64,000 nucleotides of DNA from Streptomyces sp. NWU339 (GTDB taxonomy: Bacteria; Actinomycetota; Actinomycetes; Streptomycetales; Streptomycetaceae): assembly GCF_003143855.1 (NCBI RefSeq), contig NZ_QFRK01000006.1, forward strand, positions 204,879 to 268,878, in the 5' to 3' direction. Position 1 is the first letter of the stretch. Each line of letters begins with the position of its first letter. Below the pieces are notes generated by a model, which was given only the letters and a program-made list of their open reading frames with translations, was not told where the DNA came from and ran no database searches. The translations under genes and the position numbers were made by a program. Below are positions 16,482 through 24,762 of the stretch, in pieces.

Positions 16482-17834
16482 GTGTCGAAACAACTCCGTA
16501 AGCCAAGAGGAGGGCGGCAGTTCGGCACCATCGCCGCCGTTCTTGCCGTAGCCGCTGCCACCGCCACCGGGTGCTCCTCGGGCGGGACAGGCCAACAGCA
16601 GGACGAGTCACAGCCGTTGGAGGTCTGGATCCGGCAGGACGCCGGCAGCCCCTCCGCGGAATCGGCCGAGGCTCTCACCAAGGCGTTCACCCGGGAGACC
16701 GGTGTCAAGGCGAAACTGGTCGCCGTCGGTGTGACGGACTTCGAGACCAAGCTCCAACAGCGCACCGCACAGAAGGACCTGCCGGACATCGTCATCAACG
16801 ACACCGGTCAGTTGGGAAACCTGGTGACCCAGGGGCTGGTCCGTGAGGTCGACCGCGAGGGCGTGGCCGGCAGCGCCGATCTCGCCGACCGGGCCTGGGA
16901 GGCGGCGCAGGGCTACGACGGCAAGTACTACGGCGTGCCTTTCAACTCACAGGCCTTCGCGCTGCTGATACGCAAGGACTGGCGGGAGGAGGTGGGCGCG
17001 GAGACACCCGGGTCGTGGGACGAACTCACCGAGCTGGCCATGAAGTTCACCAAGGAGGACCCGGACGGCAACGGCAAGGACGACACCGCCGGCATGGTGA
17101 TACCGGGGACCACCACCCGCGGCTATCTGACCTGGTGGTTCTCCACCATGCTGTGGTCGGAGGGCGGCGACTTCGTCAAGAAGCAGGGCGACGGCTACGT
17201 GCCCGCGATCGACGAGCCCGCGTCGGTCAAGGCCGTCGAGAAGCTGCAGGCGATGTTCTGCGACTCCAAGGTCGCCCAGCCCGGCGCCAGTACCGCCGAC
17301 TCCTCCACCACGCACACCGTCTTCGAAAGCGGCAAGGGCGGCATCTATCTGACCGGCCCCTACATGCTGCCGCGCTTCGACGGGGCGCTCGGCAAGGACA
17401 AGTACGAGGTCGTCGCGCCCCCGCCGGGCGCCGGCGGCGAGACCGTCCTGGCGGAGGGCGAGAACGTCTACATGATGGCCGGCTCGGCCAACGAGAAGGG
17501 CCAGCAGGAGTTCGCCGAGTTCGCCGCCTCCCCGGCGGGCCAGAAGATCGGCCTCGGGGTCGACAACGGCGGCATCATCGTCCGGCTGCCCGTCAACACC
17601 AAGGTGGACGGAGCCACCGAACGGAAGGATCCGCGCTGGGACACCTTCCAGCAGGTCTACAACGAGTCCGGCCGCAACGCGCCGGCCCTGCCCAACTGGG
17701 CCACCATCCGGCAGATCTCCGCCGAGGGCCTCAACGGCGTCGTCTCCGACTGCGCGCGCGACGTGACCAAGGCGATGGGCGACCTGGCCGACGAGTTCGA
17801 CGCGGAGCTCGAGAAGCAGGAGGCCAAGGGCTGA
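16482..17834 (+). CDS. Sugar ABC transporter substrate-binding lipoprotein
   Basis: 450 residues from GTG 16482. Lipoprotein signal with ATGC lipobox (Cys about 31). Solute-binding family 1 features: LEVWIRQDAGSPSAES, DFETKLQQRTAQKDLPDIVI, YYGVPFNSQAFALLIRKD, WDELTELAMKFTK, GEGENVYMM-like segment near residue 325. It captures a sugar or oligosaccharide at the membrane surface for the two permeases that overlap it downstream. The AT-rich patch 16390-16410 upstream is a likely promoter region. Confidence 0.92.
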   Translation: MSKQLRKPRGGRQFGTIAAVLAVAAATATGCSSGGTGQQQDESQPLEVWIRQDAGSPSAESAEALTKAFTRETGVKAKLVAVGVTDFETKLQQRTAQKDLPDIVINDTGQLGNLVTQGLVREVDREGVAGSADLADRAWEAAQGYDGKYYGVPFNSQAFALLIRKDWREEVGAETPGSWDELTELAMKFTKEDPDGNGKDDTAGMVIPGTTTRGYLTWWFSTMLWSEGGDFVKKQGDGYVPAIDEPASVKAVEKLQAMFCDSKVAQPGASTADSSTTHTVFESGKGGIYLTGPYMLPRFDGALGKDKYEVVAPPPGAGGETVLAEGENVYMMAGSANEKGQQEFAEFAASPAGQKIGLGVDNGGIIVRLPVNTKVDGATERKDPRWDTFQQVYNESGRNAPALPNWATIRQISAEGLNGVVSDCARDVTKAMGDLADEFDAELEKQEAKG

Positions 17835-18772
17835 TGACGGTGACCGAGGCACGGACGTCACCAGGGCCCGACACCCGGCGTCCGCTCCGTACGGGACCAC
17901 CGGTGAAGGCACGGTTGCGCCGGGCCGCGACGCCATGGCTCTTCCTGGCCCCGGCCCTGCTGCTCTTCCTCTACTTCAAGTTCATTCCCATGGCCCAGGC
18001 CGTGCGGATGAGCTTCGAGGAAGTCCGGCCGTTCCTCGGTAACACCTATGTCGGCGGCGCGAACTACTCCGAGATCGCGGGGAGCGCCGACTTCGGGGCC
18101 GCGGTGTGGCACACGGTGGTGCTCGCCGTGGCCACGACCGCCGGCTCGATCGTGCTCGGACTGGTCCTGGCTCTGCTGCTGGAGGGCCGGACCCGGTCCC
18201 TGTGGTTCGTCCGGTCGGCGATCTTCCTGCCGGTGGTCACGGCCATGGCGGTGGTGGCCGAGGTGTGGCGGGTCATGTACTACCCGGCCCAGGGCGGTGC
18301 GCTGAACTCGGTGCTCTCCCTCTTCGGTCTGGGGCCCAGCGAGTTCCTCAACTCGCCGGACAGCTCACTGGCGTCCATCGCCTTCGTGGGCATCTGGCGG
18401 GGCGCCCCGTACGACATGATGATCTTCCTGGCGGGGCTGGCGGGCGTGGACCGGGTGCTGTACGAGGCGTCGGCGGTCGACGGCGCCTCGCGCTTCCGCC
18501 GGATCTGGCACGTCACCCTGCCCGGGCTGCGGCCGGTGTTCGCGATTCTGCTGACCCTGGCCGCGATCCGGGGGCTGCGGATCTTCACCGAGGTGTTCCT
18601 GCTCACCAACGGCGGGCCCGACGGCTCGACGGAGGTACTGCTGACACTCACGTACAAGCTCGGGCTGGAACGCAACGAGCTGGGGGTCGCGGCGGCCGGA
18701 ACCGTCCTGCTGTTCCTGGTGCTGCTGGTGCTGACCGTCGCGTCGCGACTGCGCCGGAGGGAGACCCGATGA
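17834..18772 (+). CDS. Sugar ABC transporter permease, MalF type
   Basis: 312 residues; ATG 17834 overlaps the stop of the binding protein (TGATG). Six TM segments. The cytoplasmic EAA loop is clear: EASAVDGASRFRRIWHVTLP, the site where the ATPase docks. Couples with the next permease to form the channel. Confidence 0.92.
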   Translation: MTVTEARTSPGPDTRRPLRTGPPVKARLRRAATPWLFLAPALLLFLYFKFIPMAQAVRMSFEEVRPFLGNTYVGGANYSEIAGSADFGAAVWHTVVLAVATTAGSIVLGLVLALLLEGRTRSLWFVRSAIFLPVVTAMAVVAEVWRVMYYPAQGGALNSVLSLFGLGPSEFLNSPDSSLASIAFVGIWRGAPYDMMIFLAGLAGVDRVLYEASAVDGASRFRRIWHVTLPGLRPVFAILLTLAAIRGLRIFTEVFLLTNGGPDGSTEVLLTLTYKLGLERNELGVAAAGTVLLFLVLLVLTVASRLRRRETR

Positions 18773-19629
18773 GGAACGACACCGCGCTCGGCCTGCAGGA
18801 GGCGCGCGGGCCGTGGGCCCGGGCGCTGCGGTTCGTCCTGTACACCGTCCTCTTCGGGATCTTCGCGGGACCGCTGCTGGCGCTGATGGTCGGCGCCTTC
18901 ACCCCGACCGTGGACCCGACGCAGTTCACCCTGCTCCCCGACCGGCTGTCGCTGGACAACCTGGAACGGGCGATCGACCGGAACGTCCTGGACCATCTCC
19001 TCAACTCGTTCATCGTGGTGGGCGGCGGGCTGGCCCTGCAGGTCCTGGTCAGCGTCTTCGCCGGCTACGCCCTGGCCCGTAAGCGCTTCCGCGGTTCGGC
19101 GGCGGTGCTGGTGTTCATCCTGGCGACGATGATGCTGCCGGAGGAGGTGCTGGCCGTACCGCTGTCGGTGCTGCTGGCGGACCTGCCGGTGCTGCACATC
19201 AGTCTGGTCGGCTCGCTGGTCGGCATGATCGTGCCGGTGGCGGCGTGGGGCTTCTCGATCCTGGTGATGACCGAGTTCATGAAGGAGATCCCCAAGGAGC
19301 TGGAGGAGTCGGCGAAGCTGGACGGCGCGGGCGAGTTCCGCGTCTTCTGGCAGGTCGTACTGCCGCTCTGCCGCCCCGCTCTGGGCGTGATCGGCATCTT
19401 CGGGTTCACGATGATCTGGGATCAGTACATGCTGCCGCTGCTGGTCGCCACCGACCCGGCCCAGTACACCCTGCCGCTGGCGCTGCGCTCCCTGCGCTCG
19501 GACGACCAGGTGGGCATCGGGGTGCTGCTGGTGGGCGCGTTCCTGGCGATGCTGCCGTCGGTGCTCGCCTTCCTGGCACTGCAGCGCTCGTTCATCCGGG
19601 GGCTGACGTCGGGGGCGGTCAAGGGATAG
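18769..19629 (+). CDS. Sugar ABC transporter permease, MalG type
   Basis: 286 residues; ATG 18769 overlaps the previous stop (ATGA). TM segments at about 25-45, 80-100, 110-130, 150-170, 200-220 and 255-275; EAA loop ELEESAKLDGAGEFRVFWQV. No ATPase gene follows. In Streptomyces the shared ATPase MsiK commonly energises such importers, which I infer here. Downstream (19630-19740) is a purine-rich degenerate repeat and a GC-rich palindrome that may terminate. Confidence 0.92.
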   Translation: MRNDTALGLQEARGPWARALRFVLYTVLFGIFAGPLLALMVGAFTPTVDPTQFTLLPDRLSLDNLERAIDRNVLDHLLNSFIVVGGGLALQVLVSVFAGYALARKRFRGSAAVLVFILATMMLPEEVLAVPLSVLLADLPVLHISLVGSLVGMIVPVAAWGFSILVMTEFMKEIPKELEESAKLDGAGEFRVFWQVVLPLCRPALGVIGIFGFTMIWDQYMLPLLVATDPAQYTLPLALRSLRSDDQVGIGVLLVGAFLAMLPSVLAFLALQRSFIRGLTSGAVKG

Positions 19630-19751
19630 GGAAAAGAACAAGAACAAGAACAGAGACAGGAACGCAGACAGGGACAGGCACGGGGAGCCGGCCCGCTCCG
19701 GACTCCGGCACCTGGCGGGCTGACCGGGCGGGCCGCCCGGACTGCGGCCGT

Positions 19752-20471
19752 TCAGCCGGCGTGGGCCGCCGACCGGGTCGGTGGGGCCGGTGCACCCGGT
19801 TCCGGGACGGGCGTGGACGTGATCTCGATGAGTTCGCCCTGCCGGACGCGGGCGTAGAACCACCGTGCGTCCTTGACGCTCAGGCCCAGCCAGCCGGTCT
19901 TCGCACCGAGGGCGCCCAGGTGCTTGGCGCCGCCGGCCAGGGCGCCCGCGTAGACCGGCATCCGGTTGCCGGTACGCAGCTCCACCACGTACGGGACCTT
20001 GGCGCCACGGCGGTTCTCGGCCCTCGGGTCGCCCGGCAGCGTCATGGCCTCGTGCTTGGCGCGCACGGTCAGCCGGTGGCCGGCAGGCAGCGCGGCGACG
20101 GCGTGCGAGTCGACACGCATGACGTGGCCGCCGATCGTGAGCGTGCGGCGGCCCAGGTCCAGGAAGCCGTCCGTGGCGGAGGCCGAGCGGGTGGGCGCCG
20201 ACGTGCCGGAGGTCGTCGGAGTGCCGGATGCCTGGGCGCCGGCCGAGGCGGCCGGGATGTGACGGTTCGGGCCGGGCTCCTCGGCGTGCACGGTGAGTCC
20301 GATCGTCGTCAGCACACAGGCCGCCGTGGTCACCGTGCCGAACGCGACCGCGGTCCGGCGGCGCCGGGCGCGGCGCCGCGCCCGGATGCGCACCTCGGCG
20401 GCCGGCACGGGCGGCGGGGCTTCGTGGTCCGCCGCCAACTCGCGCAAAGCGGTGGCGAGTTCATCCGACAC
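19752..20471 (-). CDS. Membrane-anchored partner of the ECF sigma factor, possible anti-sigma factor
   Basis: 239 residues. A short cytoplasmic N-terminus (MSDELATALRELAADHEAPP), a basic stretch, one TM segment (VAFGTVTTAACVLTTIGLTV), a Ser/Thr-rich linker and a folded extracellular domain of about 130 residues ending GWLGLSVKDARWFYARVRQG. Its start overlaps the end of the sigma gene by 11 nt, which suggests translational coupling and an anti-sigma or sensor role. There is no HxxxCxxC zinc motif, so it is not a ZAS-type anti-sigma factor. Confidence 0.7.
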   Translation of the reverse strand: MSDELATALRELAADHEAPPPVPAAEVRIRARRRARRRRTAVAFGTVTTAACVLTTIGLTVHAEEPGPNRHIPAASAGAQASGTPTTSGTSAPTRSASATDGFLDLGRRTLTIGGHVMRVDSHAVAALPAGHRLTVRAKHEAMTLPGDPRAENRRGAKVPYVVELRTGNRMPVYAGALAGGAKHLGALGAKTGWLGLSVKDARWFYARVRQGELIEITSTPVPEPGAPAPPTRSAAHAG

Positions 20472-20976
20472 GGCCGCCCTCCCTCCAGGCCGGGTCAGCG
20501 GCCTCGTCCACCGCCAGCTCCCTGGCCAGTGCCGCTCGCCCCCGGGACAGCCGGGTCTTGACCGTCCCCACGGGCGCGCCGGTCTCGGAGGCTACCTGCT
20601 CGACCGTGAGGTCGCACAGATGGTGGAGGACGACGGCCATGCGCTGGGTTTCCGGCAGTCGGCGCAACGCGGCCACCAGCGCGGTGCGTTCGGGGCCGGG
20701 GCCGGGGGTCGACTCCGGCGGTGCGGAATGGCGCACCAGCTCCAGCCAACGCCTCGCCCGTCTCCAGCGGCTGACCGCCAGCCGCATGGCGACCGTACGG
20801 ACCCACGCCTCGGGCGCCCCGTCGGCCTGGAGCTTGTGACGCCGGTCCCAGGCCCGTACGAACGCCTCCTGGACCACGTCCTGGGCCTCGCCCAGATCCC
20901 CGGTGAAGGCGAAGAGCTGCCCGGTCAGACGGGGGAACGCGGCCGCGTAGAAAGCGTCGAACTCGTCCTCGGTCAT
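20461..20976 (-). CDS. ECF RNA polymerase sigma factor, SigE family
   Basis: 171 residues from ATG 20976, preceded by GGAGG. Region 2 (FYAAAFPRLTGQLFAFTGD, DVVQEAFVRAWDRR) and region 4 (LRRLPETQRMAVVLHHL, VEQVASETGAPVGTVKTRLS) are intact, giving the compact SigE-family layout. The membrane protein downstream overlaps it. Probably directs an envelope or extracellular-signal response; the upstream 200 bp would carry its autoregulated promoter. Confidence 0.92.
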   Translation of the reverse strand: MTEDEFDAFYAAAFPRLTGQLFAFTGDLGEAQDVVQEAFVRAWDRRHKLQADGAPEAWVRTVAMRLAVSRWRRARRWLELVRHSAPPESTPGPGPERTALVAALRRLPETQRMAVVLHHLCDLTVEQVASETGAPVGTVKTRLSRGRAALARELAVDEAADPAWREGGRVG

Positions 20977-21184
20977 GCCCTCCGCCGGTGTCCTTGAATG
21001 TCCCTTGCGACCCGGGCCGTCCCTGTCACATGTGCACAGGTCCCACAGATCACGCACATGGAAGCACAGCCCTGAGAGAAGACGCCGAACACGGGTCCGA
21101 GGATCCATCGACCACCGTACGGGTGAGCCCGCACCGCGACAGGCCCGGCAGGTCAGCCCGCTCGGCCGGTTCCGCCCGCCCCGT

Positions 21185-21988
21185 TCACAGCCGGGCCCAC
21201 GTGTTCCGGTCCCGTGCCATCGCGTGCAGGGCCTCCACGTCGGCCGGTTTCAGCACTCCCCCCAGACGGCCCAGACTCTCCACGTCGCCGTCCGTCAGGA
21301 CGCGCACCTCGCGCGGCGGAGTCGCCACCGTCACGTGGGACGCGCCGACCAGGACCAGCACCGGACGGACCTCCGCAGTCAGGGCGTACGAGACCCGGTC
21401 GGCGTCGGCGCGGAGGCGGCGCAGCAGCGGGCGCGGCTCGCGGCGGCCGAGGGCCACCTCGGGGTCGGCGACCGTCACCCGCTGCTTGTGGGCGTACAGG
21501 GCGTGGACGGCGTACAGCCCGCCGGGGCCGATGAGCAGGTGGTGGACGCGGTCGCCGCCGGGAAGCGGCACCGAGTGCAGGGTGCGTACGCCCAGGCCGT
21601 CCATGCGGTCCAGGGTCTCGCCCACCGCCCGCTCCGCCGTGAGCGCCTGCCGGCGCGGGTCGGCGCGGAAGCGGTGGGCCGGGCCGGGGTCGCGGTCGAG
21701 GGCGATCAGCAGGGCCTCGCCCGGGCGGTTCGGCGCGAGATCGTCGTCGGGGTGCAGGGAGAGTCGGGCCAGCTCGGCGGGGGTGGGGACGGGGGGCGGG
21801 CCGACCGAGACCGGGCTGGTGAGGAAGGGGCCGAGTGCTTCGAGCACATCCGCCTCGTGCTCCTCGCCGAGCACGTTGACCCTGGCCGACTCACGGTCGT
21901 ACCAGGCGAGGTTCCTGCCGTCCGGGAGACAGACGTACAGCCGCTCCTGGCCGTGCCGCCAGGCCGGTATGACGCGCAGACCGTTCAT
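21185..21988 (-). CDS. NERD-domain protein
   Basis: 267 residues. The nuclease-related (NERD) region spans about 115-235: GETLDRMDGLGVRTLHSVPL, VHHLLIGPGGLYAVHALYA, VRPVLVLVGAS. The N-terminal 100 residues contain a short beta-rich segment (LYVCLPDGRNLAWYDRESARVNVL). NERD has a PD-(D/E)xK-like fold; here the acidic residues are only partly recognisable, so nuclease activity is uncertain. Confidence 0.75.
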   Translation of the reverse strand: MNGLRVIPAWRHGQERLYVCLPDGRNLAWYDRESARVNVLGEEHEADVLEALGPFLTSPVSVGPPPVPTPAELARLSLHPDDDLAPNRPGEALLIALDRDPGPAHRFRADPRRQALTAERAVGETLDRMDGLGVRTLHSVPLPGGDRVHHLLIGPGGLYAVHALYAHKQRVTVADPEVALGRREPRPLLRRLRADADRVSYALTAEVRPVLVLVGASHVTVATPPREVRVLTDGDVESLGRLGGVLKPADVEALHAMARDRNTWARL

Positions 21989-22097
21989 GCACCATCACCC
22001 CATGTTCCATGGGAACAGGCGGGTGCTCCCGGGGCAAGAACACGGATACCTTTGAGAGGACTCGAGCGGTGATGTCGGTGATGTTGGGGAGGCACTG

Positions 22098-22604
22098 TTG
22101 CATACCCGCAGGAACCAATCCGATGTACCGGCACCGGACAGTCCGTGGAACGAGATCGCGCCCGGCCTGTGGATGGGCGGGCACGAGTTCAGGGGCCGGT
22201 CGGGGCAGCTGGAGCTCGCAGTGGTCCGGCAGGAGTTCGATCTTGTGCAGACGCTGCTGCGGCTGCCGGGGCACGGGCCCGGTCCCGGGGTCGAGCACCA
22301 TGTCTGGCCCATCCCGGACGGGCCGCTCGACGGAACGCAGCTCCTGGGGGTCATGCGGCTCGCCGAGGCGGCGTGCGAGGCGCTGGACGACGGCCGCAAG
22401 GTCCTCGTGCGTTGCTACCACGGGTACAACCGCTCCGGCCTGGTCGTCGCACACGCGCTGATGCGCCGGGGCAGCTCCGCCGATGCGGCCATCCGGCTGA
22501 TCCGGGCCCGCCGTTCGGGCTGGGCCCTGCACAACGAGCTGTTCGCCGACTACCTGCGAGCGGGGCTGACGACGGCCCGACTGCTGGAGGAACTCACCGA
22601 GTAG
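22098..22604 (+). CDS. Dual-specificity-phosphatase-like protein (CX5R)
   Basis: 168 residues from TTG 22098 with GGGGAGG 5 nt upstream, which decides the start. The phosphatase loop is CYHGYNRSG (Cys-X5-Arg), preceded by KVLVR as in the cysteine phosphatase fold. LWMGGHEF at the N-terminus and WPIPDGPLDGTQL (general-acid loop with Asp) fit the family. Substrate unknown. The NERD gene is divergent, 109 bp away. Confidence 0.82.
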   Translation: MHTRRNQSDVPAPDSPWNEIAPGLWMGGHEFRGRSGQLELAVVRQEFDLVQTLLRLPGHGPGPGVEHHVWPIPDGPLDGTQLLGVMRLAEAACEALDDGRKVLVRCYHGYNRSGLVVAHALMRRGSSADAAIRLIRARRSGWALHNELFADYLRAGLTTARLLEELTE

Positions 22605-22709
22605 CAACGCCGTCCCCGATGGCGCACCAAGGCAGGCGGGTGTGGAGGGCTGCTCCTAGTGTGGCGATTGGTCATCTTCGACTCTTTCGCCCCCATATGG
22701 AGGTACTAC

Positions 22710-23339
22710 ATGTCCTCGCACTCCCCGCGTTCGGCGCGTTCTCCTTTCATCCGCCGACTGCCCATATCCCTGGCCGTCGGCGCCCTCGCCCTCGCGACCG
22801 CCGTCACCCCCGCCGTCGCGAGCGACAGAGGGGACGACGGCGGCCAAGCGAACTGGAGCCAGCAGGGCGGCAACGGCCACAACAACGGGGACGGAAACGG
22901 GAACGGGAACGGGAACGGCCACGGAGGCAACCAGCAAGGCGGCGGCAACGGCTACGGCAACCAGCAAGGCGGCGGCAACGGGAACGGCCACGGCAACAAC
23001 CAGCAGGGCGGCGGCAACGGGAACGGCCACGGCAACAACCAGCAGGGCGGCGGCAACGGCAACCACGACGGAGACAACCAGGCCGGCGGCAACCACGGCG
23101 ACCGGGGCAAGTTCAAGGGCGTCGTCACAGCCCACTCGCTGGCCCTGCGCAGCTCGCCGCACCGCGGCTCCCGCGTCATCCGCTACGCCCACAAGGGCGA
23201 AGTCCTCTCGATCTACTGCAAGGCCGGCGGGGACTCCGTGCAGGGCAATTCGCTCTGGTACCTCCTCACCGACGGCACCTGGGCCTGGGGCCCCGCCCGA
23301 CACATCGACAACATCGGGCCCGCGCCACGCTGGTGCTGA
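22710..23339 (+). CDS. Secreted Gly/Asn-rich repeat protein with SH3-like C-terminus
   Basis: 209 residues from ATG 22710 (GGAGG 5 nt upstream). Signal peptide ending AVTPAVAS, then about 85 residues built of QQGGGNGNGHGNN-type repeats, then a compact domain of about 70 residues (VVTAHSLALRSSPHRGSRV, KGEVLSIYCKAGG, WYLLTDGTWAWGPARHI) that reads as a bacterial SH3 domain. Probably cell-wall associated, the repeat forming a flexible tether. It lies 43 bp before the SEDS/PBP pair, which supports a wall-related job. Confidence 0.82.
   Translation: MSSHSPRSARSPFIRRLPISLAVGALALATAVTPAVASDRGDDGGQANWSQQGGNGHNNGDGNGNGNGNGHGGNQQGGGNGYGNQQGGGNGNGHGNNQQGGGNGNGHGNNQQGGGNGNHDGDNQAGGNHGDRGKFKGVVTAHSLALRSSPHRGSRVIRYAHKGEVLSIYCKAGGDSVQGNSLWYLLTDGTWAWGPARHIDNIGPAPRWC
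22918..23085 (+). repeat. In-frame tandem repeat encoding Gly/Asn/Gln-rich linker
   Basis: A 39-bp unit encoding NNQQGGGNGNGHG is present twice almost perfectly (from about 22991) with shorter degenerate copies before it. All copies keep frame. Such arrays change length by slippage or recombination. Confidence 0.85.
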
Positions 23340-23382
23340 CGCGCAAACCACCTGAGCCGCCACATATAGGTAGGTTCCGCAC

Positions 23383-24762
23383 ATGAGCAAGGCCGGAATC
23401 TCCCTGGCGACGGCTGATCCGCCCACGCCCGCCGCTCCCCTCCCCCGGCGCCGTGGCATCGAACTCGCCCTCATCGTCCTGGCCGTCCTGCTGTCGGTGT
23501 TCGGCTACTGCGCCGTCGGGCTCGCCAGGAACGGCTCCGTCCCGCCCGGCGCCGCCGGTTACGGCGCCGGGCTCGGCGTGCTCGCCCTGGTCGCGCATCT
23601 CGCGATGCGCTTCCGGGCCCCCTGGGCCGACCCGCTGCTGCTGCCCATCGCCGTCCTGCTCAACGGGCTCGGTCTGGTGCTGATCTACCGGCTCGATCTG
23701 GAGACACCCGGCGACCGGGCCGCCCCGACCCAACTGGTGTGGTCGACGCTGGGGGTGGCGCTGTTCATCGCGGTCGTCCTTCTGCTGCGCGACCACCGGA
23801 TGCTCCAGCGCTTCACCCGTGCCTGTGCCGCCTCCGCGCTCGTCCTGCTCACGGTGCCGATCCTCTTCCCGGCGGTGAACGGGGCCCGTATCTGGATCCG
23901 GGTCTCCGGATTCTCCATCCAGCCGGGCGAGTTCGCGAAGGTACTGCTCGCGGTGTTCTTCGCCGCGTACCTGGCTCAGAACCGGGCCGCGCTCACCTAC
24001 GCCGGCCGCAGGGTCTGGGGGCTCCAGCTGCCCACCGGCCGGGTGCTCGGACCGATCGTCGCGGTGTGGCTGGTGAGCGTGGGCGTGCTGGTACTGGAGC
24101 GGGATCTCGGCACGTCACTGCTGTTCTTCGGCCTGTTCGTCGTCCTGCTGTACGTCGCCACCGGCCGCACCGGCTGGCTCGCCGTCGGCCTGCTGCTGGC
24201 CTCGCTGGGCGCGGTGGCCGTGGGCCGGCTGGAGCCGCATGTGCACAGCAGGATCGAGACCTGGCTGCATCCGTTCGCCTCGATCGAGGCGGGCGAGGGC
24301 CCGAACCAGCTCGCGCAGTCCCTGTTCGCCTTCGCGGAGGGCGGGCTGCTCGGTACCGGGCTGGGGCTCGGGAACTCCGTACTCATCGGCTTCGCGGTCA
24401 AGTCCGACTTCATCCTGGCCACGGCGGGCGAGGAACTGGGACTGGCCGGTCTCTGCGCGATCTTCCTGCTGTACGGACTGCTGGTGGAGCGCGGCTACCG
24501 CACGGGGCTGGTGCTGCGCGACCCGTTCGGCCGACTGCTCGCCGTGGGGCTCGCCGCGATCGTGGCACTCCAGGTGTTCGTCATCGCGGGCGGGGTGACC
24601 GGGCTGATCCCGCTGACCGGGATGGCGATGCCGTTCCTGGCGCAGGGCGGTTCGTCGGTGGTCACCAACTGGGCGATCGTGGCGCTGCTGGCCCGGCTGA
24701 GCGATTCGGCACGGCGCCAGGGGGACGGGGGCCGTCCGGAGAACGGAGGTGCCGGGTCGTGA
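23383..24762 (+). CDS. FtsW/RodA/SpoVE family (SEDS) peptidoglycan polymerase
   Basis: 459 residues, about ten TM segments. Family signatures: GFSIQPGEFAKVLLAVFFAAYL, LERDLGTSLLFFGLFVVL, FAEGGLLGTGLGLGN, DFILATAGEELG, LIPLTGMAMPFLAQGGSS. SEDS proteins polymerise lipid II glycan strands and work with a class B PBP; the PBP gene overlaps its 3' end. Start ATG 23383 lies 43 bp after the SH3-like protein gene. Confidence 0.93.
   Translation: MSKAGISLATADPPTPAAPLPRRRGIELALIVLAVLLSVFGYCAVGLARNGSVPPGAAGYGAGLGVLALVAHLAMRFRAPWADPLLLPIAVLLNGLGLVLIYRLDLETPGDRAAPTQLVWSTLGVALFIAVVLLLRDHRMLQRFTRACAASALVLLTVPILFPAVNGARIWIRVSGFSIQPGEFAKVLLAVFFAAYLAQNRAALTYAGRRVWGLQLPTGRVLGPIVAVWLVSVGVLVLERDLGTSLLFFGLFVVLLYVATGRTGWLAVGLLLASLGAVAVGRLEPHVHSRIETWLHPFASIEAGEGPNQLAQSLFAFAEGGLLGTGLGLGNSVLIGFAVKSDFILATAGEELGLAGLCAIFLLYGLLVERGYRTGLVLRDPFGRLLAVGLAAIVALQVFVIAGGVTGLIPLTGMAMPFLAQGGSSVVTNWAIVALLARLSDSARRQGDGGRPENGGAGS

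Noticed and set aside
22118..22604. HCxxGxxR phosphatase loop absent, so not a phosphatase
   Set aside because: The loop is CYHGYNRSG, still Cys-X5-Arg with Ser after Arg; the preceding His is replaced by Arg, which weakens but does not exclude the assignment, so the gene was kept as phosphatase-like.
22918..23085. Short regular repeats as a CRISPR array
   Set aside because: Copies are contiguous, in frame, encode a Gly/Asn linker and have no unique spacers; no cas genes in the window.
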